DNA of 64,000 nt from UBA1756 sp045222555 (GCA_045222555.1 JBGUYY010000019.1:1-64000), one strand, 5' to 3'. Positions 43,642 through 52,933 are shown, counted from the stretch's first letter. Notes: generated by a model not told the origin, from the letters alone. Numbers and translations are program-made.

Positions 43642-43881
43642 TTACGCATCATATTGGCCCTTATAAATGTTGATGGGATTGAGGTCAAATTCGTTATCTC
43701 CCCATGCAAGTGTGCCATCTTCCACCCTAAATTGTCTGAATTTGTTCAAATCTAAATATTGTCGGATAATGGGCAATCGGCTTTTGGAAAGAAAACCATA
43801 CAGGTCGATGTCGCGGGTGGTGCCATCATCGAACAGAACTTTGATGCGGTAGTCTGCCAAATAGGTTGCCTGTTTGATCAT
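43642..43881 (-). CDS. DUF2442 family protein
   Basis: A 79-residue protein with the DUF2442 signature: YRIKVLFDDGTTRDIDLYGF and FRVEDGTLAWGDNEFDLNPINIY. DUF2442 proteins are commonly encoded next to DUF4160 proteins and this pair is widely treated as a candidate toxin-antitoxin-like module, though activity is unproven. Its ATG overlaps the stop of the DUF4160 gene by one base (TAATG), so the two are translationally coupled. Confidence 0.88.
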   Translation of the reverse strand: MIKQATYLADYRIKVLFDDGTTRDIDLYGFLSKSRLPIIRQYLDLNKFRQFRVEDGTLAWGDNEFDLNPINIYKGQYDA

Positions 43882-44180
43882 TATTTGATTTTTTTTGTGA
43901 TGATAATGGGTTTGATGGTGACGTTATTGTTGAAATATTGTTCCCATGCGTATAGTATGGAATACTTGTTGCGGGTTATGAACTTTTTCAAGTCTGCCAT
44001 TTTTGCTGGATTGAAGGTGCCAAGAACTGAGGAATAAGTAACTCTGTAAATTACGCCATCTTTTACGAAAAGGGAAATTTTCACTATTGCACCTCCATAT
44101 TCAGCGTGTACGTGGATCGGTTCGTGTTCATCGGAGAAGAATCGGATTATAATTCCGATGTATTTGTAGATAGTTGGCAT
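43881..44180 (-). CDS. DUF4160 family protein
   Basis: A 99-residue protein beginning MPTIYKYIGIIIRFFSDEHE with PIHVHAEYGGAIVKISLFVK, the DUF4160 signature. The conserved HxH in PIHVHAEY is intact. It is the first gene of a two-gene unit with DUF2442. ATG 44180 is chosen because MPTI is the family start; upstream codons have no similarity. The pair is more AT-rich than surrounding genes. Confidence 0.88.
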   Translation of the reverse strand: MPTIYKYIGIIIRFFSDEHEPIHVHAEYGGAIVKISLFVKDGVIYRVTYSSVLGTFNPAKMADLKKFITRNKYSILYAWEQYFNNNVTIKPIIITKKIK

Positions 44181-44199
44181 AGTAATATTTTTAGTGCGG

Positions 44200-44207
44200 C
44201 AAAGATA
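44200..44207 (-). promoter_or_regulatory. -7 box of the DUF4160-DUF2442 pair
   Basis: CAAAGATA on the plus strand reads TATCTTTG on the minus strand, about 20 bases before the DUF4160 ATG. Confidence 0.65.
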
Positions 44208-44305
44208 CAACTATTTTCTGAAAAATTCTGAAGTTAGCAAAAAGATAGGATGATTTCTTGTCTATCCAATTTTTTTCAAGATTTCTTATGCTTTATTTAT
44301 TTTCG

Positions 44306-44313
44306 TATTTTTG
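44306..44313 (+). promoter_or_regulatory. -7 box of the 44381 gene
   Basis: TATTTTTG followed by CAG. Leader to ATG 44381 about 60 bases. Confidence 0.65.
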
Positions 44314-44380
44314 CAGACCCATAACCACATTTTCCAACACTCACTTCTCTCTTTACCTTTTCATCAAAACCTTCTCCATC

Positions 44381-45532
44381 ATGAAACACACAGTCCTATT
44401 CTTATTCACCTTGCTGTTCGTAGCGGGCGGCTTCAGTGTGAAGGCGCAAGAGGATACTTGTGCCGTCAACGTGATTCATACCTACATGAATGGAAGGCTT
44501 ATTCCGTGGGATAGTGTGAAAGTACGAGTGTGTCTGCCGCCATGCGATGGTTATCCGTATCATTACCAGACCTTTAAGATGTACTGGCCTGACACCATCC
44601 TGGCGAACTGTGCAACGAGGATTGACGAGTATGTGACGGCTGACAAGCTGGAGCTGTCGCAGAACTATCCCAATCCCTGTATGGGTGAAAGTTGCGTGAA
44701 GCTGACCACCCGCGCGGCAGGTAGTGTGCGCTTGCAGGTGATGGATGTGCAGGGACGGCTCTGTTGTGAGCACACGGGGACACTGCCGGCAGGCGAGCAC
44801 ACTCTTTCGCTTACCTTCCCCCACAACGGCTTATACTTCGTGACGGCCGAAACCTCCGACAGCCGCGAGACCTGCAAGGTGCTGTGTTCGGATGGGAAAG
44901 GAAGTGCCTTCGGCATTCGCTTGTCTTCCACCTCACCCCAGCTGGTGGAGAAGACAGAGAGGGGTGGGGAAGGGATGTTTGGGATGACCGACAGAATGGT
45001 CATCACAGCATATATCACCTATAATGGTGAAGTGAGAAGCAATGGTTGGTCTGTGAATTACACGAGTGAATTAGACGGTGAGGTTATTAGTGAATGGTTG
45101 TACAATCGGGGCTCAGTAAATATCCACTTCAACCAAAGGGAAGAGTGTGAAGATTTCACTTTTGCAAACAGATCTTCCCAAGTGATTGTTTCTTCACGTA
45201 TGTGTCTTCCGTTTATGGATTACCCTATTGGATGCAATGTTACATTCTATGATTCAACGTTTTATTCCGTTCCTGAATTGTGTTTTCAGAATCTCTCCTA
45301 TACATGGCAGTTTAATGGCTGGTACAAGTACCGCTATTACCCTGCATTAGGGAAATTATGTGTGTGTGGAATGGATGAGGAACTTCCTCCAGATGTGCCA
45401 TCACCAACATCTTCCCAAATGTCGTATTGCGCTGTCCGATTCATTGATGTGATTACATGTGATGCAATTATGGTAAGTCAGGTGGACTTGTATGGTGACG
45501 GTTCTCCTGAGTATTTGATTTTCAACCAATAA
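44381..45532 (+). CDS. Secreted protein with an internal T9SS sorting-like domain
   Basis: A 383-residue protein with a signal peptide (residues 1-22, ending SVKA). Residues about 90-168 look like a complete type A sorting domain: LELSQNYPNPC, VRLQVMDVQGRL, LPAGEHTLSL, GLYFVTAE, ETCKVL. Such domains normally end a protein, but here about 215 further residues follow, rich in Cys, Tyr and Ser, without recognisable fold. The first about 70 mature residues are also unassigned. Because type IX signals are usually C-terminal, secretion by that route is uncertain. The longer frame from 44258 has no extra signal features and the promoter box lies between, so ATG 44381 is preferred. Confidence 0.75.
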   Translation: MKHTVLFLFTLLFVAGGFSVKAQEDTCAVNVIHTYMNGRLIPWDSVKVRVCLPPCDGYPYHYQTFKMYWPDTILANCATRIDEYVTADKLELSQNYPNPCMGESCVKLTTRAAGSVRLQVMDVQGRLCCEHTGTLPAGEHTLSLTFPHNGLYFVTAETSDSRETCKVLCSDGKGSAFGIRLSSTSPQLVEKTERGGEGMFGMTDRMVITAYITYNGEVRSNGWSVNYTSELDGEVISEWLYNRGSVNIHFNQREECEDFTFANRSSQVIVSSRMCLPFMDYPIGCNVTFYDSTFYSVPELCFQNLSYTWQFNGWYKYRYYPALGKLCVCGMDEELPPDVPSPTSSQMSYCAVRFIDVITCDAIMVSQVDLYGDGSPEYLIFNQ

Positions 45533-45566
45533 TATTTCACTTCTTCACTCCTTAACTCAAAACCAC

Positions 45567-45605
45567 AATCAACAAATCAACGCATCAACAAATCAACATC
45601 CTAAC
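45567..45605. repeat. ATCAACAA intergenic repeat
   Basis: Four to five imperfect copies of AATCAACAA/ATCAACGC lie between the 44381 gene and cinA (convergent). No function is evident. Confidence 0.4.
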
Positions 45606-45651
45606 ACCCCAGTACGAATCCCTCGAAATACCAGCCGGATTAGTCTTGCTC

Positions 45652-46911
45652 TTATTCCCTCTCCTTCAAACACTTCCCAAGTAGTCCGAGCAGCTGCTGC
45701 CAGGTGCCTTCTATCACCTGCGCCCGCTGGCGCGGGATGGACAGCTTGCGGGTGACGGTGCCGTGCGCTGAGGCCACAGCAATCCACACCGTGCCGACCG
45801 GCTTCTCGGGCGTGCCGCCTCCAGGTCCGGCAATGCCGGTGGTGGCGATGCCAAAGTCGGCGTGAAGCTGCCGGCGCACCCCCTCCGCCATCTGGATGAC
45901 GGTCTCCTCACTCACTGCCCCGTGGGTGACCAACGTGTCGTGCGAAACCTGCAACACGTTCTCTTTCACCTCGTTGCTGTACGACACTACCCCGCCTACA
46001 TAGTACTCGGAAGCCCCTGGCAGGGCCGTCAGCTGCGAGGCCACTGCGCCGCCAGTGCAGCTCTCCGCCGTGGCGAGGGTGAGGCCGGTGGCGGTCATGG
46101 TATGCGCGATATATTCGGGCAGCGTGTCGAAGCCGTCGCAGAGGATGTACTGGCCGGCAATCTGCATCAGTCCTTGCACGGCGGTCTCCACCTGCTGCTG
46201 CAAAACGGCCGGGTCGTCGCCGCGGGCGGTCAGCCGCAAACGGGTGAGGCCGGGCTGGGGCAGGTAGGCGAGCCGGATGTTGCGGGGCAGCGCCAGCTCC
46301 CACGGCTCGATGAGGTCGCTGAGAAACGACTCGCCGATGCCTTGCGTGATCAGGGTGCGGTGCAGGATATGACCGGTATGGAAAGCCTCGCGCAGGCGCG
46401 GCACCACCTCGTTCTGCATCAGTCCCACCATCTCGAAGGGCACGCCCGGCAGCGACACTACCACCTGCCGGCGCCCGTTCCCGTCTTGCGTGTCGAACCA
46501 CATTCCCGGCGCGGTGCCGAGCGGGTTGGGGAGCACCGTGCAGCAGCGCGGCACCCACGCCTGCTGCCGGTTGATGTCGGTAAGCTCGCGGCCAAACGCC
46601 TCCATACGGCGGCGCACATTCTCCAAGGCGGCCTCGTCTTCGTACAGCTCGCTGCCGAAATGGTCGCAGAGCACCTGCTTGGTGATGTCGTCCTTGGTGG
46701 GACCGAGTCCGCCGGTGATGATTACGATATCGCTGGTTGCCAAACATTTGCGTAGTGTGTCGTGGATGGCTTCGGCATCGTCGCCGATGGTGAGAACCTG
46801 GGTGACTTCGATGCCGGCGGCACCGAGCATCTGCGCCATCTTGGCCGCGTTGGTGTTGACGACCTGCCCGATCAGGAGCTCGTCGCCGATATTGATAAGG
46901 CTGCTGTTCAT
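45652..46911 (-). CDS. cinA: CinA-family nicotinamide-nucleotide amidohydrolase
   Basis: A 419-residue two-domain CinA. The N-terminal MoeA/MogA-like COG1058 domain begins SLINIGDELLIGQVVNTNAA and includes the IITGGLGPTKDDITK motif. The C-terminal PncC-like domain has AESCTGGAVASQLTALPGAS and TGIAGPGGGTPEKPVGTV. CinA deamidates nicotinamide mononucleotide and removes ADP-ribose-type by-products, recycling NAD. It is divergent from manC. Confidence 0.94.
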   Translation of the reverse strand: MNSSLINIGDELLIGQVVNTNAAKMAQMLGAAGIEVTQVLTIGDDAEAIHDTLRKCLATSDIVIITGGLGPTKDDITKQVLCDHFGSELYEDEAALENVRRRMEAFGRELTDINRQQAWVPRCCTVLPNPLGTAPGMWFDTQDGNGRRQVVVSLPGVPFEMVGLMQNEVVPRLREAFHTGHILHRTLITQGIGESFLSDLIEPWELALPRNIRLAYLPQPGLTRLRLTARGDDPAVLQQQVETAVQGLMQIAGQYILCDGFDTLPEYIAHTMTATGLTLATAESCTGGAVASQLTALPGASEYYVGGVVSYSNEVKENVLQVSHDTLVTHGAVSEETVIQMAEGVRRQLHADFGIATTGIAGPGGGTPEKPVGTVWIAVASAHGTVTRKLSIPRQRAQVIEGTWQQLLGLLGKCLKERE

Positions 46912-46940
46912 AATAGTTTTTCGGTTAAAAAATGCGTTTG

Positions 46941-46948
46941 CAAAAGTA
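46941..46948 (-). promoter_or_regulatory. -7 box of cinA
   Basis: CAAAAGTA on the plus strand reads TACTTTTG on the minus strand, 30 bases before the cinA ATG at 46911. Confidence 0.6.
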
Positions 46949-46970
46949 CGAGAAAATGCCGAATTTTTTG

Positions 46971-46978
46971 TATCTTTG
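46971..46978 (+). promoter_or_regulatory. -7 box of manC
   Basis: TATCTTTG followed by CAGCC, 29 bases before the manC ATG and back-to-back with the cinA promoter 23 bases away. Confidence 0.7.
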
Positions 46979-47006
46979 CAGCCTTATTTTAAGATGAAAG
47001 AATAGT

Positions 47007-48095
47007 ATGAACCATGACCTTTTTTGTGTAATAATGGCAGGCGGCGTGGGTGCCCGTTTCTGGCCCATGAGCCGTTCGCATAAACCAAAACAATTTATTG
47101 ATATACTGGATGATGGAAGTTCTTTGATTCAAAAAACTTTCAACCGTTTCGCCCAGATTTGTCCGCGCGAGAATATCTATATCATCACCAACGCCATCTA
47201 CGCCGAGCAGGTGCGGGCGCAAATTCCCGGACTGAATGACGATCAAGTGGTGCTCGAACCGGCGCGTCGCAACACCGCCCCCTGCATCGCTTACGCCAAT
47301 TTCAAGATCAAGGCGCGCAACCCTAACGCCGTGGTGGTGGTGGCCCCGTCCGACCATGTCATCCTCAAAGAGGAGGTGTTCCGTGAGGTGATTACCACGG
47401 GTCTTCAGTTCGTGAAAGACAATCCCAAGTTGCTCACCATCGGCATTCGGCCGTCATCACCCAACACAGGCTACGGCTACATCCAGTACAATGAGGACCG
47501 CCAGTACGAGGGCACTTCCATCTACGATGTCAAGATCTTCACCGAGAAACCGGAGCTGGAGGTCGCCCGCCAGTTTGTGGAGAGCGGCGAGTTCCTCTGG
47601 AACGCTGGCATTTTCATGTGGTCGCTTCCCGAAATTGAAAAAGCCTTTATGGCCCATCTTCCCGAGGTTTACGAACTTTTCAGACGCGGTGAGGGAATTT
47701 ACAACACCCCCGCCGAAGATGAGTTTATCAAGTCTATCTATCTCGTTTGCAAGAATATATCGGTTGACTATGGCATCATGGAGAAGGCCAAGAATGTGTG
47801 CGTATATGCCGCCGACTTCGGCTGGTCAGACCTCGGCACATGGGGCTCTCTTTATGAGGTGAGTCAGAAAGATGAGCAACAGAATGTGGTGGCGGGTAAT
47901 AAGGTAAAAACCTACAATACAACGGGTTGTATCATTAATGTTCCCAAGAATAAGGCCGTTGTCTTGCAGGGGATGGAGGATTATATTGTGGTGGACAACG
48001 ACAATGTGCTGCTGATTTGCAAGAAAAACAGCGAACAGCAGATTCGCCAGTATGTGAACGATGTGGAGCTTGATTTTGGAGAAAAATATATCTAA
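47007..48095 (+). CDS. manC: Mannose-1-phosphate guanylyltransferase
   Basis: A 362-residue nucleotidyltransferase with the signature AGGVGARFWPMSRSHKPKQF, VVVAPSDHVI, the TEKPELEVA loop and WNAGIFMW. It forms GDP-mannose from GTP and mannose-1-phosphate for fucose, glycan or capsule synthesis. The type II isomerase half of bifunctional enzymes is absent. Transcription continues into the flippase gene 3 bases downstream. Confidence 0.95.
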   Translation: MNHDLFCVIMAGGVGARFWPMSRSHKPKQFIDILDDGSSLIQKTFNRFAQICPRENIYIITNAIYAEQVRAQIPGLNDDQVVLEPARRNTAPCIAYANFKIKARNPNAVVVVAPSDHVILKEEVFREVITTGLQFVKDNPKLLTIGIRPSSPNTGYGYIQYNEDRQYEGTSIYDVKIFTEKPELEVARQFVESGEFLWNAGIFMWSLPEIEKAFMAHLPEVYELFRRGEGIYNTPAEDEFIKSIYLVCKNISVDYGIMEKAKNVCVYAADFGWSDLGTWGSLYEVSQKDEQQNVVAGNKVKTYNTTGCIINVPKNKAVVLQGMEDYIVVDNDNVLLICKKNSEQQIRQYVNDVELDFGEKYI

Positions 48096-48098
48096 AAA

Positions 48099-49622
48099 AT
48101 GCCTTCGCTTAAAAAATTAGTCGGTCAAACGGCCATTTACGGACTGAGCAGTATTATCGGTAGGTTTTTGAACTACCTGCTGGTGCCGTTATACACTTAC
48201 AAGATGGCGGCTGAGTCGGGAGGCTACGGCATAGTGACCAACGTGTATGCCTATACCGCGCTGCTGTTGGTGATGCTGACCTTCGGCATGGAGACCACCT
48301 TCTTTTACTTCGCCAACCGCGAGGAGGTGGATGCCAAGAAAGCTTTTGCCACGGCGGCCAACTCTGTCGGACTGCTGTCGCTGCTGTTTTGGATCGTATG
48401 TATGGTGTTTGGAGGTCCGATTTCAGGAGCTTTGGACTATGGCAATCATCCCGAGTATCTGCGGATGATGGCGACCGTGGTGGCCCTCGACGCTTTCCAG
48501 GCCATCCTTTTTGCCCAACTTCGCTACCAAAATAAAGCCGTCAAGTTCGCCGCCTTGAAGTTGCTCTTCATCGTGCTGAATATCGGCTTGAACCTGTTCG
48601 TCTTCCTCGTGGCACCCTCCCTCAAGGAGTCTGCCCCGTCGCTGATGGCGTGGTACCAGCCTGCCCAGCAGGTGGCCTACATCTTTGCCGTTAACTTGCT
48701 GTGTACAGCCCTCATCACCTTGGGGTTCATCCCCGAGATGAAGAACCTGAGGTTCGGCATCGACCGGCAGTTGCTGAAGCAGATGCTGAAATACACGTGG
48801 CCGTTGTTGCTGCTGGGTTTGGTCGGCATCCTCAACCAGGTGGCCGACAAGATCTGCTACCGTTTCATCGTGCCCGGCGCGGAAGGGGAGGTGCAGCTCG
48901 GCATCTATGGTGCCTGCGTCAAAATCGCCATGATCATCGCCATGTTCACCCAGGCCTTCCGCTATGCCTACGAGCCGTTTGTGTTTGGCGGACAGCGTGA
49001 AAAGGGCAGCAAGGAGTCGCAGGCAGTGGTGATGAACTACTTTGTCATCTTTACTCTGCTCGCCTTCCTCATCGTGGTGTGTTACCTCGACATTTTCAAG
49101 TTCATCATCAGCAGCGATTACTGGGATGGTCTTCAGGCGGTTCCCATTGTGATGATGGCGGAGATTTTCATGGGCATCTATTTCAACCTCTCTTTCTGGT
49201 ACAAGCTCAACAAGGAGACGTGGTGGGGCGCGATATTCTCAGGCATCGGGTGTGCCGCACTGCTGGCCATCAACTTCCTGTTTGTGCCGAAATTTGGTTA
49301 CATGGCTTGTGCGTGGGGCGGTTTCGCCGGCTATGGCATCTGCATGGTGCTCTCTTACTTGGTGGGCCAGAAGCGCAACCCCGTGCCCTACCAGCTGAAA
49401 GTGGTGTTCGGCTATTTCATGCTGGCCGGCGTCGTGTACGCACTGGTCAGGGTGACTTCGCACTTGATGGTGCTGGGTTATCTGCCCGATAGGACTTGGC
49501 TGAGACTGGTGCTGAATACGCTGTTCCTGTTGGTTTATGTGGGCGTGCTGATGTATTTGGAGCGCGCGCTGGTGCGCAAGGTGTGGGATGCAGCGAAAGG
49601 GATGTTATTGCATAGAAAATAA
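48099..49622 (+). CDS. Polysaccharide biosynthesis flippase (Wzx/MATE-like)
   Basis: A 507-residue membrane protein with about fourteen hydrophobic segments. The start LVGQTAIYGLSSIIGRFLNY then LLVPLYTYKM matches the oligosaccharide flippase family. It would move lipid-linked sugar units across the inner membrane. With ManC it suggests a glycan or exopolysaccharide pathway, but no glycosyltransferase cluster is present in the window. Confidence 0.88.
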   Translation: MPSLKKLVGQTAIYGLSSIIGRFLNYLLVPLYTYKMAAESGGYGIVTNVYAYTALLLVMLTFGMETTFFYFANREEVDAKKAFATAANSVGLLSLLFWIVCMVFGGPISGALDYGNHPEYLRMMATVVALDAFQAILFAQLRYQNKAVKFAALKLLFIVLNIGLNLFVFLVAPSLKESAPSLMAWYQPAQQVAYIFAVNLLCTALITLGFIPEMKNLRFGIDRQLLKQMLKYTWPLLLLGLVGILNQVADKICYRFIVPGAEGEVQLGIYGACVKIAMIIAMFTQAFRYAYEPFVFGGQREKGSKESQAVVMNYFVIFTLLAFLIVVCYLDIFKFIISSDYWDGLQAVPIVMMAEIFMGIYFNLSFWYKLNKETWWGAIFSGIGCAALLAINFLFVPKFGYMACAWGGFAGYGICMVLSYLVGQKRNPVPYQLKVVFGYFMLAGVVYALVRVTSHLMVLGYLPDRTWLRLVLNTLFLLVYVGVLMYLERALVRKVWDAAKGMLLHRK

Positions 49623-49648
49623 GTGATTTTGAATAATATTTGTGAGAG

Positions 49649-51364
49649 ATGAAAATATTTGACAAGAGTAATTTGAAGGGTGATATTTTTGGAGGAATTA
49701 CCGCTGGAATCGTGGCGTTGCCGCTGGCACTCGCTTTTGGTATTCAGGCATTTGGTGTGATTGACGACCCGAATGTCGGGGCGGGGGCTATTGGTGCTTT
49801 GGCAGGCCTTACCGGCGCCATCATGATTGGCATTTTCGCCTCCCTGTTTGGAGGCACCCCCTCGCAGATCAGCGGTCCCACCGGCCCGATGACGGTCATC
49901 TCCGCCACGCTGATTTCGGGCGTGTGGGCCAGCTCGCACAACATCTCCACGGTCATCGTCAGCATGGCCATTGCCGCCATTCTGTGCGGCCTCTTCCAGA
50001 TTCTATTTGGCATCCTGAAAATCGGCAAGTACATCCGCTACATCCCTTATCCGGTGCTGTCCGGCTTCATGAGCGGTATCGGCATCATCATCATCGTGCA
50101 GCAGATTTACCCGCTGTTCGGCCTCAAGTCGCCGGTGCTGATTGTGGATATGATTACCCAGCTGCCCAAACAGATCAGCGGTTTCAGTCTGGCCGCGCTG
50201 CTGTTAGGACTCGGTACGGTAGCCATCATTTATCTTTTCCCGCTCATCACCAAGAAAATACCCTCCACTCTGGTGGCTCTGATTGTGATGACCATTGTGG
50301 CAGTGTGCATCCATTTCGATGATAAACTCACTATCGGTGAGATTCCTTCCGGTTTCCCGATGCCCTTCTTCCTCAAAGAGGGCATGGACTTTTCACAAGT
50401 GCAGTGGCTGTCGGTCATTAAGATGTCGGTGCTGCCGGCGTTGACGCTGGCCGGTCTGGGTTCCATCGACACGCTGCTCACCTCCGTGGTGGCCGACAAT
50501 ACCACCAAGACCAAGCACAACAGCAATCAGGAGCTGATGGGACAGGGCGTGGGCAACATGCTGGTCGGCTTGTTCGCAGGCCTTCCGGGTGCGGGCGCCA
50601 CCATGCGTACCGTCGTCAACATCAAGAGCGGTGGCCGCAACCGGTTGTCGGGTATTGTACACGGCATCTTCCTGCTGGCGGTGCTGCTCGGCCTCGGCAA
50701 ACTGGTGAAGTTCGTGCCGCTGTCGGTGCTGGCCGGTATCTTGATTACTGTGGGTATTGGCATCATCGATGTCAAGGGTTTCAAAGACCTGCTCAAGATT
50801 CCCCGCGCCGATGCTGTGGTGCTGCTTACCGTGCTGTTCCTCACCGTGTTTGTGGATTTGCTGATTGCAGTGGGTATCGGTATGATCATCGCCTGCGTGC
50901 TCTTCATGAAACGTGCCAGTGACCTCGTAGAGGGCGGCTACCACTCCGACCAGATGACCGCCTTCGACAAGGAGATTCCTTGGGAGGATGAGAAGGTGCT
51001 GACCGACGAGGTGCGCAGCAAAATCTATATCCAGCGTCTCAATGGCCCTATCTTCTTCGGCTCCATCACCCGTTTCCAAGAGGTGATGCACGACATCCCC
51101 GATGATGCCAAAATCGTGATCATCCGTATGCGACTGGTGTCGTTCATGGACCAGTCGGGACTGTATGCCATGGAGACCGCCATCAAGGATTTGCAAGCCA
51201 AGGGCGTTACGGTGCTGATGACCATCATCCAGCCCCAGCCGATGTATATGCTTACGAAAATGAAAGTGATTCCGAACCTCGTGCCCGAAGAGTTGACATT
51301 CAAAACTTTCGAGGATTGCGGACATTTTTTGAGCGAAAATTTGAATAAGATTGCTGAAAAATGA
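49649..51364 (+). CDS. SulP family anion transporter with STAS domain
   Basis: A 571-residue transporter: ten or more membrane segments, with GDIFGGITAGIVALPLALAF and ALTLAGLGSIDTLLTSVVAD typical of SulP, followed by a STAS domain (about 455-565; KIYIQRLNGPIFFGSITRFQ, RLVSFMDQSGLYAMETAIKD). SulP proteins carry sulfate, bicarbonate or other anions. The sequence does not choose among these; sulfur-assimilation genes are not adjacent. Its last codons overlap the next start (ATGA). Confidence 0.93.
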   Translation: MKIFDKSNLKGDIFGGITAGIVALPLALAFGIQAFGVIDDPNVGAGAIGALAGLTGAIMIGIFASLFGGTPSQISGPTGPMTVISATLISGVWASSHNISTVIVSMAIAAILCGLFQILFGILKIGKYIRYIPYPVLSGFMSGIGIIIIVQQIYPLFGLKSPVLIVDMITQLPKQISGFSLAALLLGLGTVAIIYLFPLITKKIPSTLVALIVMTIVAVCIHFDDKLTIGEIPSGFPMPFFLKEGMDFSQVQWLSVIKMSVLPALTLAGLGSIDTLLTSVVADNTTKTKHNSNQELMGQGVGNMLVGLFAGLPGAGATMRTVVNIKSGGRNRLSGIVHGIFLLAVLLGLGKLVKFVPLSVLAGILITVGIGIIDVKGFKDLLKIPRADAVVLLTVLFLTVFVDLLIAVGIGMIIACVLFMKRASDLVEGGYHSDQMTAFDKEIPWEDEKVLTDEVRSKIYIQRLNGPIFFGSITRFQEVMHDIPDDAKIVIIRMRLVSFMDQSGLYAMETAIKDLQAKGVTVLMTIIQPQPMYMLTKMKVIPNLVPEELTFKTFEDCGHFLSENLNKIAEK

Positions 51365-52380
51365 GTGAGAATAAGGTGGAAATAAAGGAAAATGCCGCGC
51401 CCGCGCCCGCCACGGTGGAAACCATGTCGGCCAAAGAGAGACGTAGGGAGCGGTGGAAGCGTAGGAAACGCGAAAAACGTGTGAAGCCCCGCACTGCGAA
51501 GGAGATTTTCCATGAGCAGCAGACGTGGGTGAGCCGTTTCATCTTTTTGATTATCGTGGCATTCCTCGTTTTCCCCTTTGTGGTGCTGCTCCGTCGTGTA
51601 TTCCCCGTCACAGGCTGGATTGTGCCCGCTATTGTCGGCCTGGTATGTACCTCTGGCTTCTTCTACCTGTTCAGAAAAATCAAATTCACCATCTGGACCA
51701 TCATCGGCATCATTCTCATCACCCTTTCTATCACTACGCTCATCGGTAAATACTCCTTCCGGGATGTCGGCTACGACTACAGCGGTTTCCTGTATAATGT
51801 TTCCAATGAGAAGAAAAGCCTGAAGGATGTATTCCTTCAAAGACCGTTCCCCAAGTATCGCGAATTTCTGAAAGCCTCTCGTTTTACCCCTGAGGTGCGA
51901 CAGTATTCGCTGAAGGCCGCTACCAAGAATTTTACCAAGCAGCAGAAGGGGAAAGGCTGGCAGTATGTGCAGTATTTCTCTATCTATAAGGAAATTGACT
52001 CCAAGTGGAAATATGTCAGCGATCCCGTTCACCGCGACTATATTGCCCCGGCAGAGGAGTCACTCGGTACTTTCTGCGGCGACTGCGACGACTATTCGGT
52101 GCTGATGGCCGCCTGCATCACCTCCATCGGCGGCACTGTGCGCCTGGTGAGAACCGAAACCCATGTCTATCCCGAACTCAAGATTGAGAATAAGGAAGAT
52201 TATAAGATGGTTAAAAATCTGATCCGCAATCAGTTGTTTTCTAAAATGGCGAGAAAAAAGAAGATCTACTGCCATGAAGATGGCTATGGCGACCTTTGGA
52301 TCAACTTGGACTATACCGACCATTATCCGGGGGCCAAGTTCCTTGCCGATGATGTGATTTCTGTTTTGGAAATTCCGTAA
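51361..52380 (+). CDS. Membrane-anchored transglutaminase-like protein
   Basis: A 339-residue protein: a basic cytoplasmic N-terminus, three hydrophobic segments (about 58-80, 85-105, 110-128) and an extracytoplasmic transglutaminase-like domain. The catalytic triad can be read as Cys in FCGDCDDYSVLMAAC, His in TETHVYPEL and Asp in LWINLDYTD. The N-terminus is Ala-Pro and Arg-Lys rich. It starts within the stop of the SulP gene. Substrate unknown; peptidase or crosslinking are both possible for the fold. Confidence 0.82.
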   Translation: MSENKVEIKENAAPAPATVETMSAKERRRERWKRRKREKRVKPRTAKEIFHEQQTWVSRFIFLIIVAFLVFPFVVLLRRVFPVTGWIVPAIVGLVCTSGFFYLFRKIKFTIWTIIGIILITLSITTLIGKYSFRDVGYDYSGFLYNVSNEKKSLKDVFLQRPFPKYREFLKASRFTPEVRQYSLKAATKNFTKQQKGKGWQYVQYFSIYKEIDSKWKYVSDPVHRDYIAPAEESLGTFCGDCDDYSVLMAACITSIGGTVRLVRTETHVYPELKIENKEDYKMVKNLIRNQLFSKMARKKKIYCHEDGYGDLWINLDYTDHYPGAKFLADDVISVLEIP

Positions 52381-52402
52381 TTTTTTATTATTCAATAAAA
52401 TA

Positions 52403-52861
52403 ATGCATAAAATACTTTTTGTTTGTCTGGGCAATATCTGTCGCAGTCCGATGGCGGAGTTTGTGATGAAGAAGATGGTGAAGGAGGCGGGGTTGGAGCA
52501 GCAGTTTGAAATCGCGTCGGCAGCCACCTCCATGGAGGAGTATGGCAATCCGGTATATCCGCCCGCCCGCCGCAAGCTGGCTGAGAACGGCATCCGCTGC
52601 GAGGGCAAGACCGCCCGCCAGATGTCGCGTGCCGACTATGACTATTACGACCTCATCATTGCCATGGACCACTCCAACCTGCGGGGCATCCAGCGCATCA
52701 TCGGATCCGACACCCAGCACAAGGTGTCGCTGCTGATGGATCACACGGATACGCCGCACGACGTGGCCGACCCTTGGTATACCGGTAATTTCGATGCCAC
52801 CTGGGAGGATGTGACCGCCGGATGTTCAGCTTTGCTTCACGAACTTTGTCCTACTCGCTGA
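52403..52861 (+). CDS. Low-molecular-weight protein-tyrosine phosphatase
   Basis: A 152-residue LMW-PTP. The P-loop CLGNICRS begins at C8, with R14, and the general-acid aspartate lies in the C-terminal DVADPWYTG. In bacteria these enzymes often act on tyrosine kinases of capsule export or on phospho-arginine; no such kinase is adjacent. It follows the transglutaminase-like gene by 22 bases. Confidence 0.93.
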   Translation: MHKILFVCLGNICRSPMAEFVMKKMVKEAGLEQQFEIASAATSMEEYGNPVYPPARRKLAENGIRCEGKTARQMSRADYDYYDLIIAMDHSNLRGIQRIIGSDTQHKVSLLMDHTDTPHDVADPWYTGNFDATWEDVTAGCSALLHELCPTR

Positions 52862-52933
52862 CCTACAGCACGCAGGGTTGGTTTTTTTTTCAGAAAAATC
52901 ATTAAAAAAATATCGGACTAAGCTCTTTTTTCG

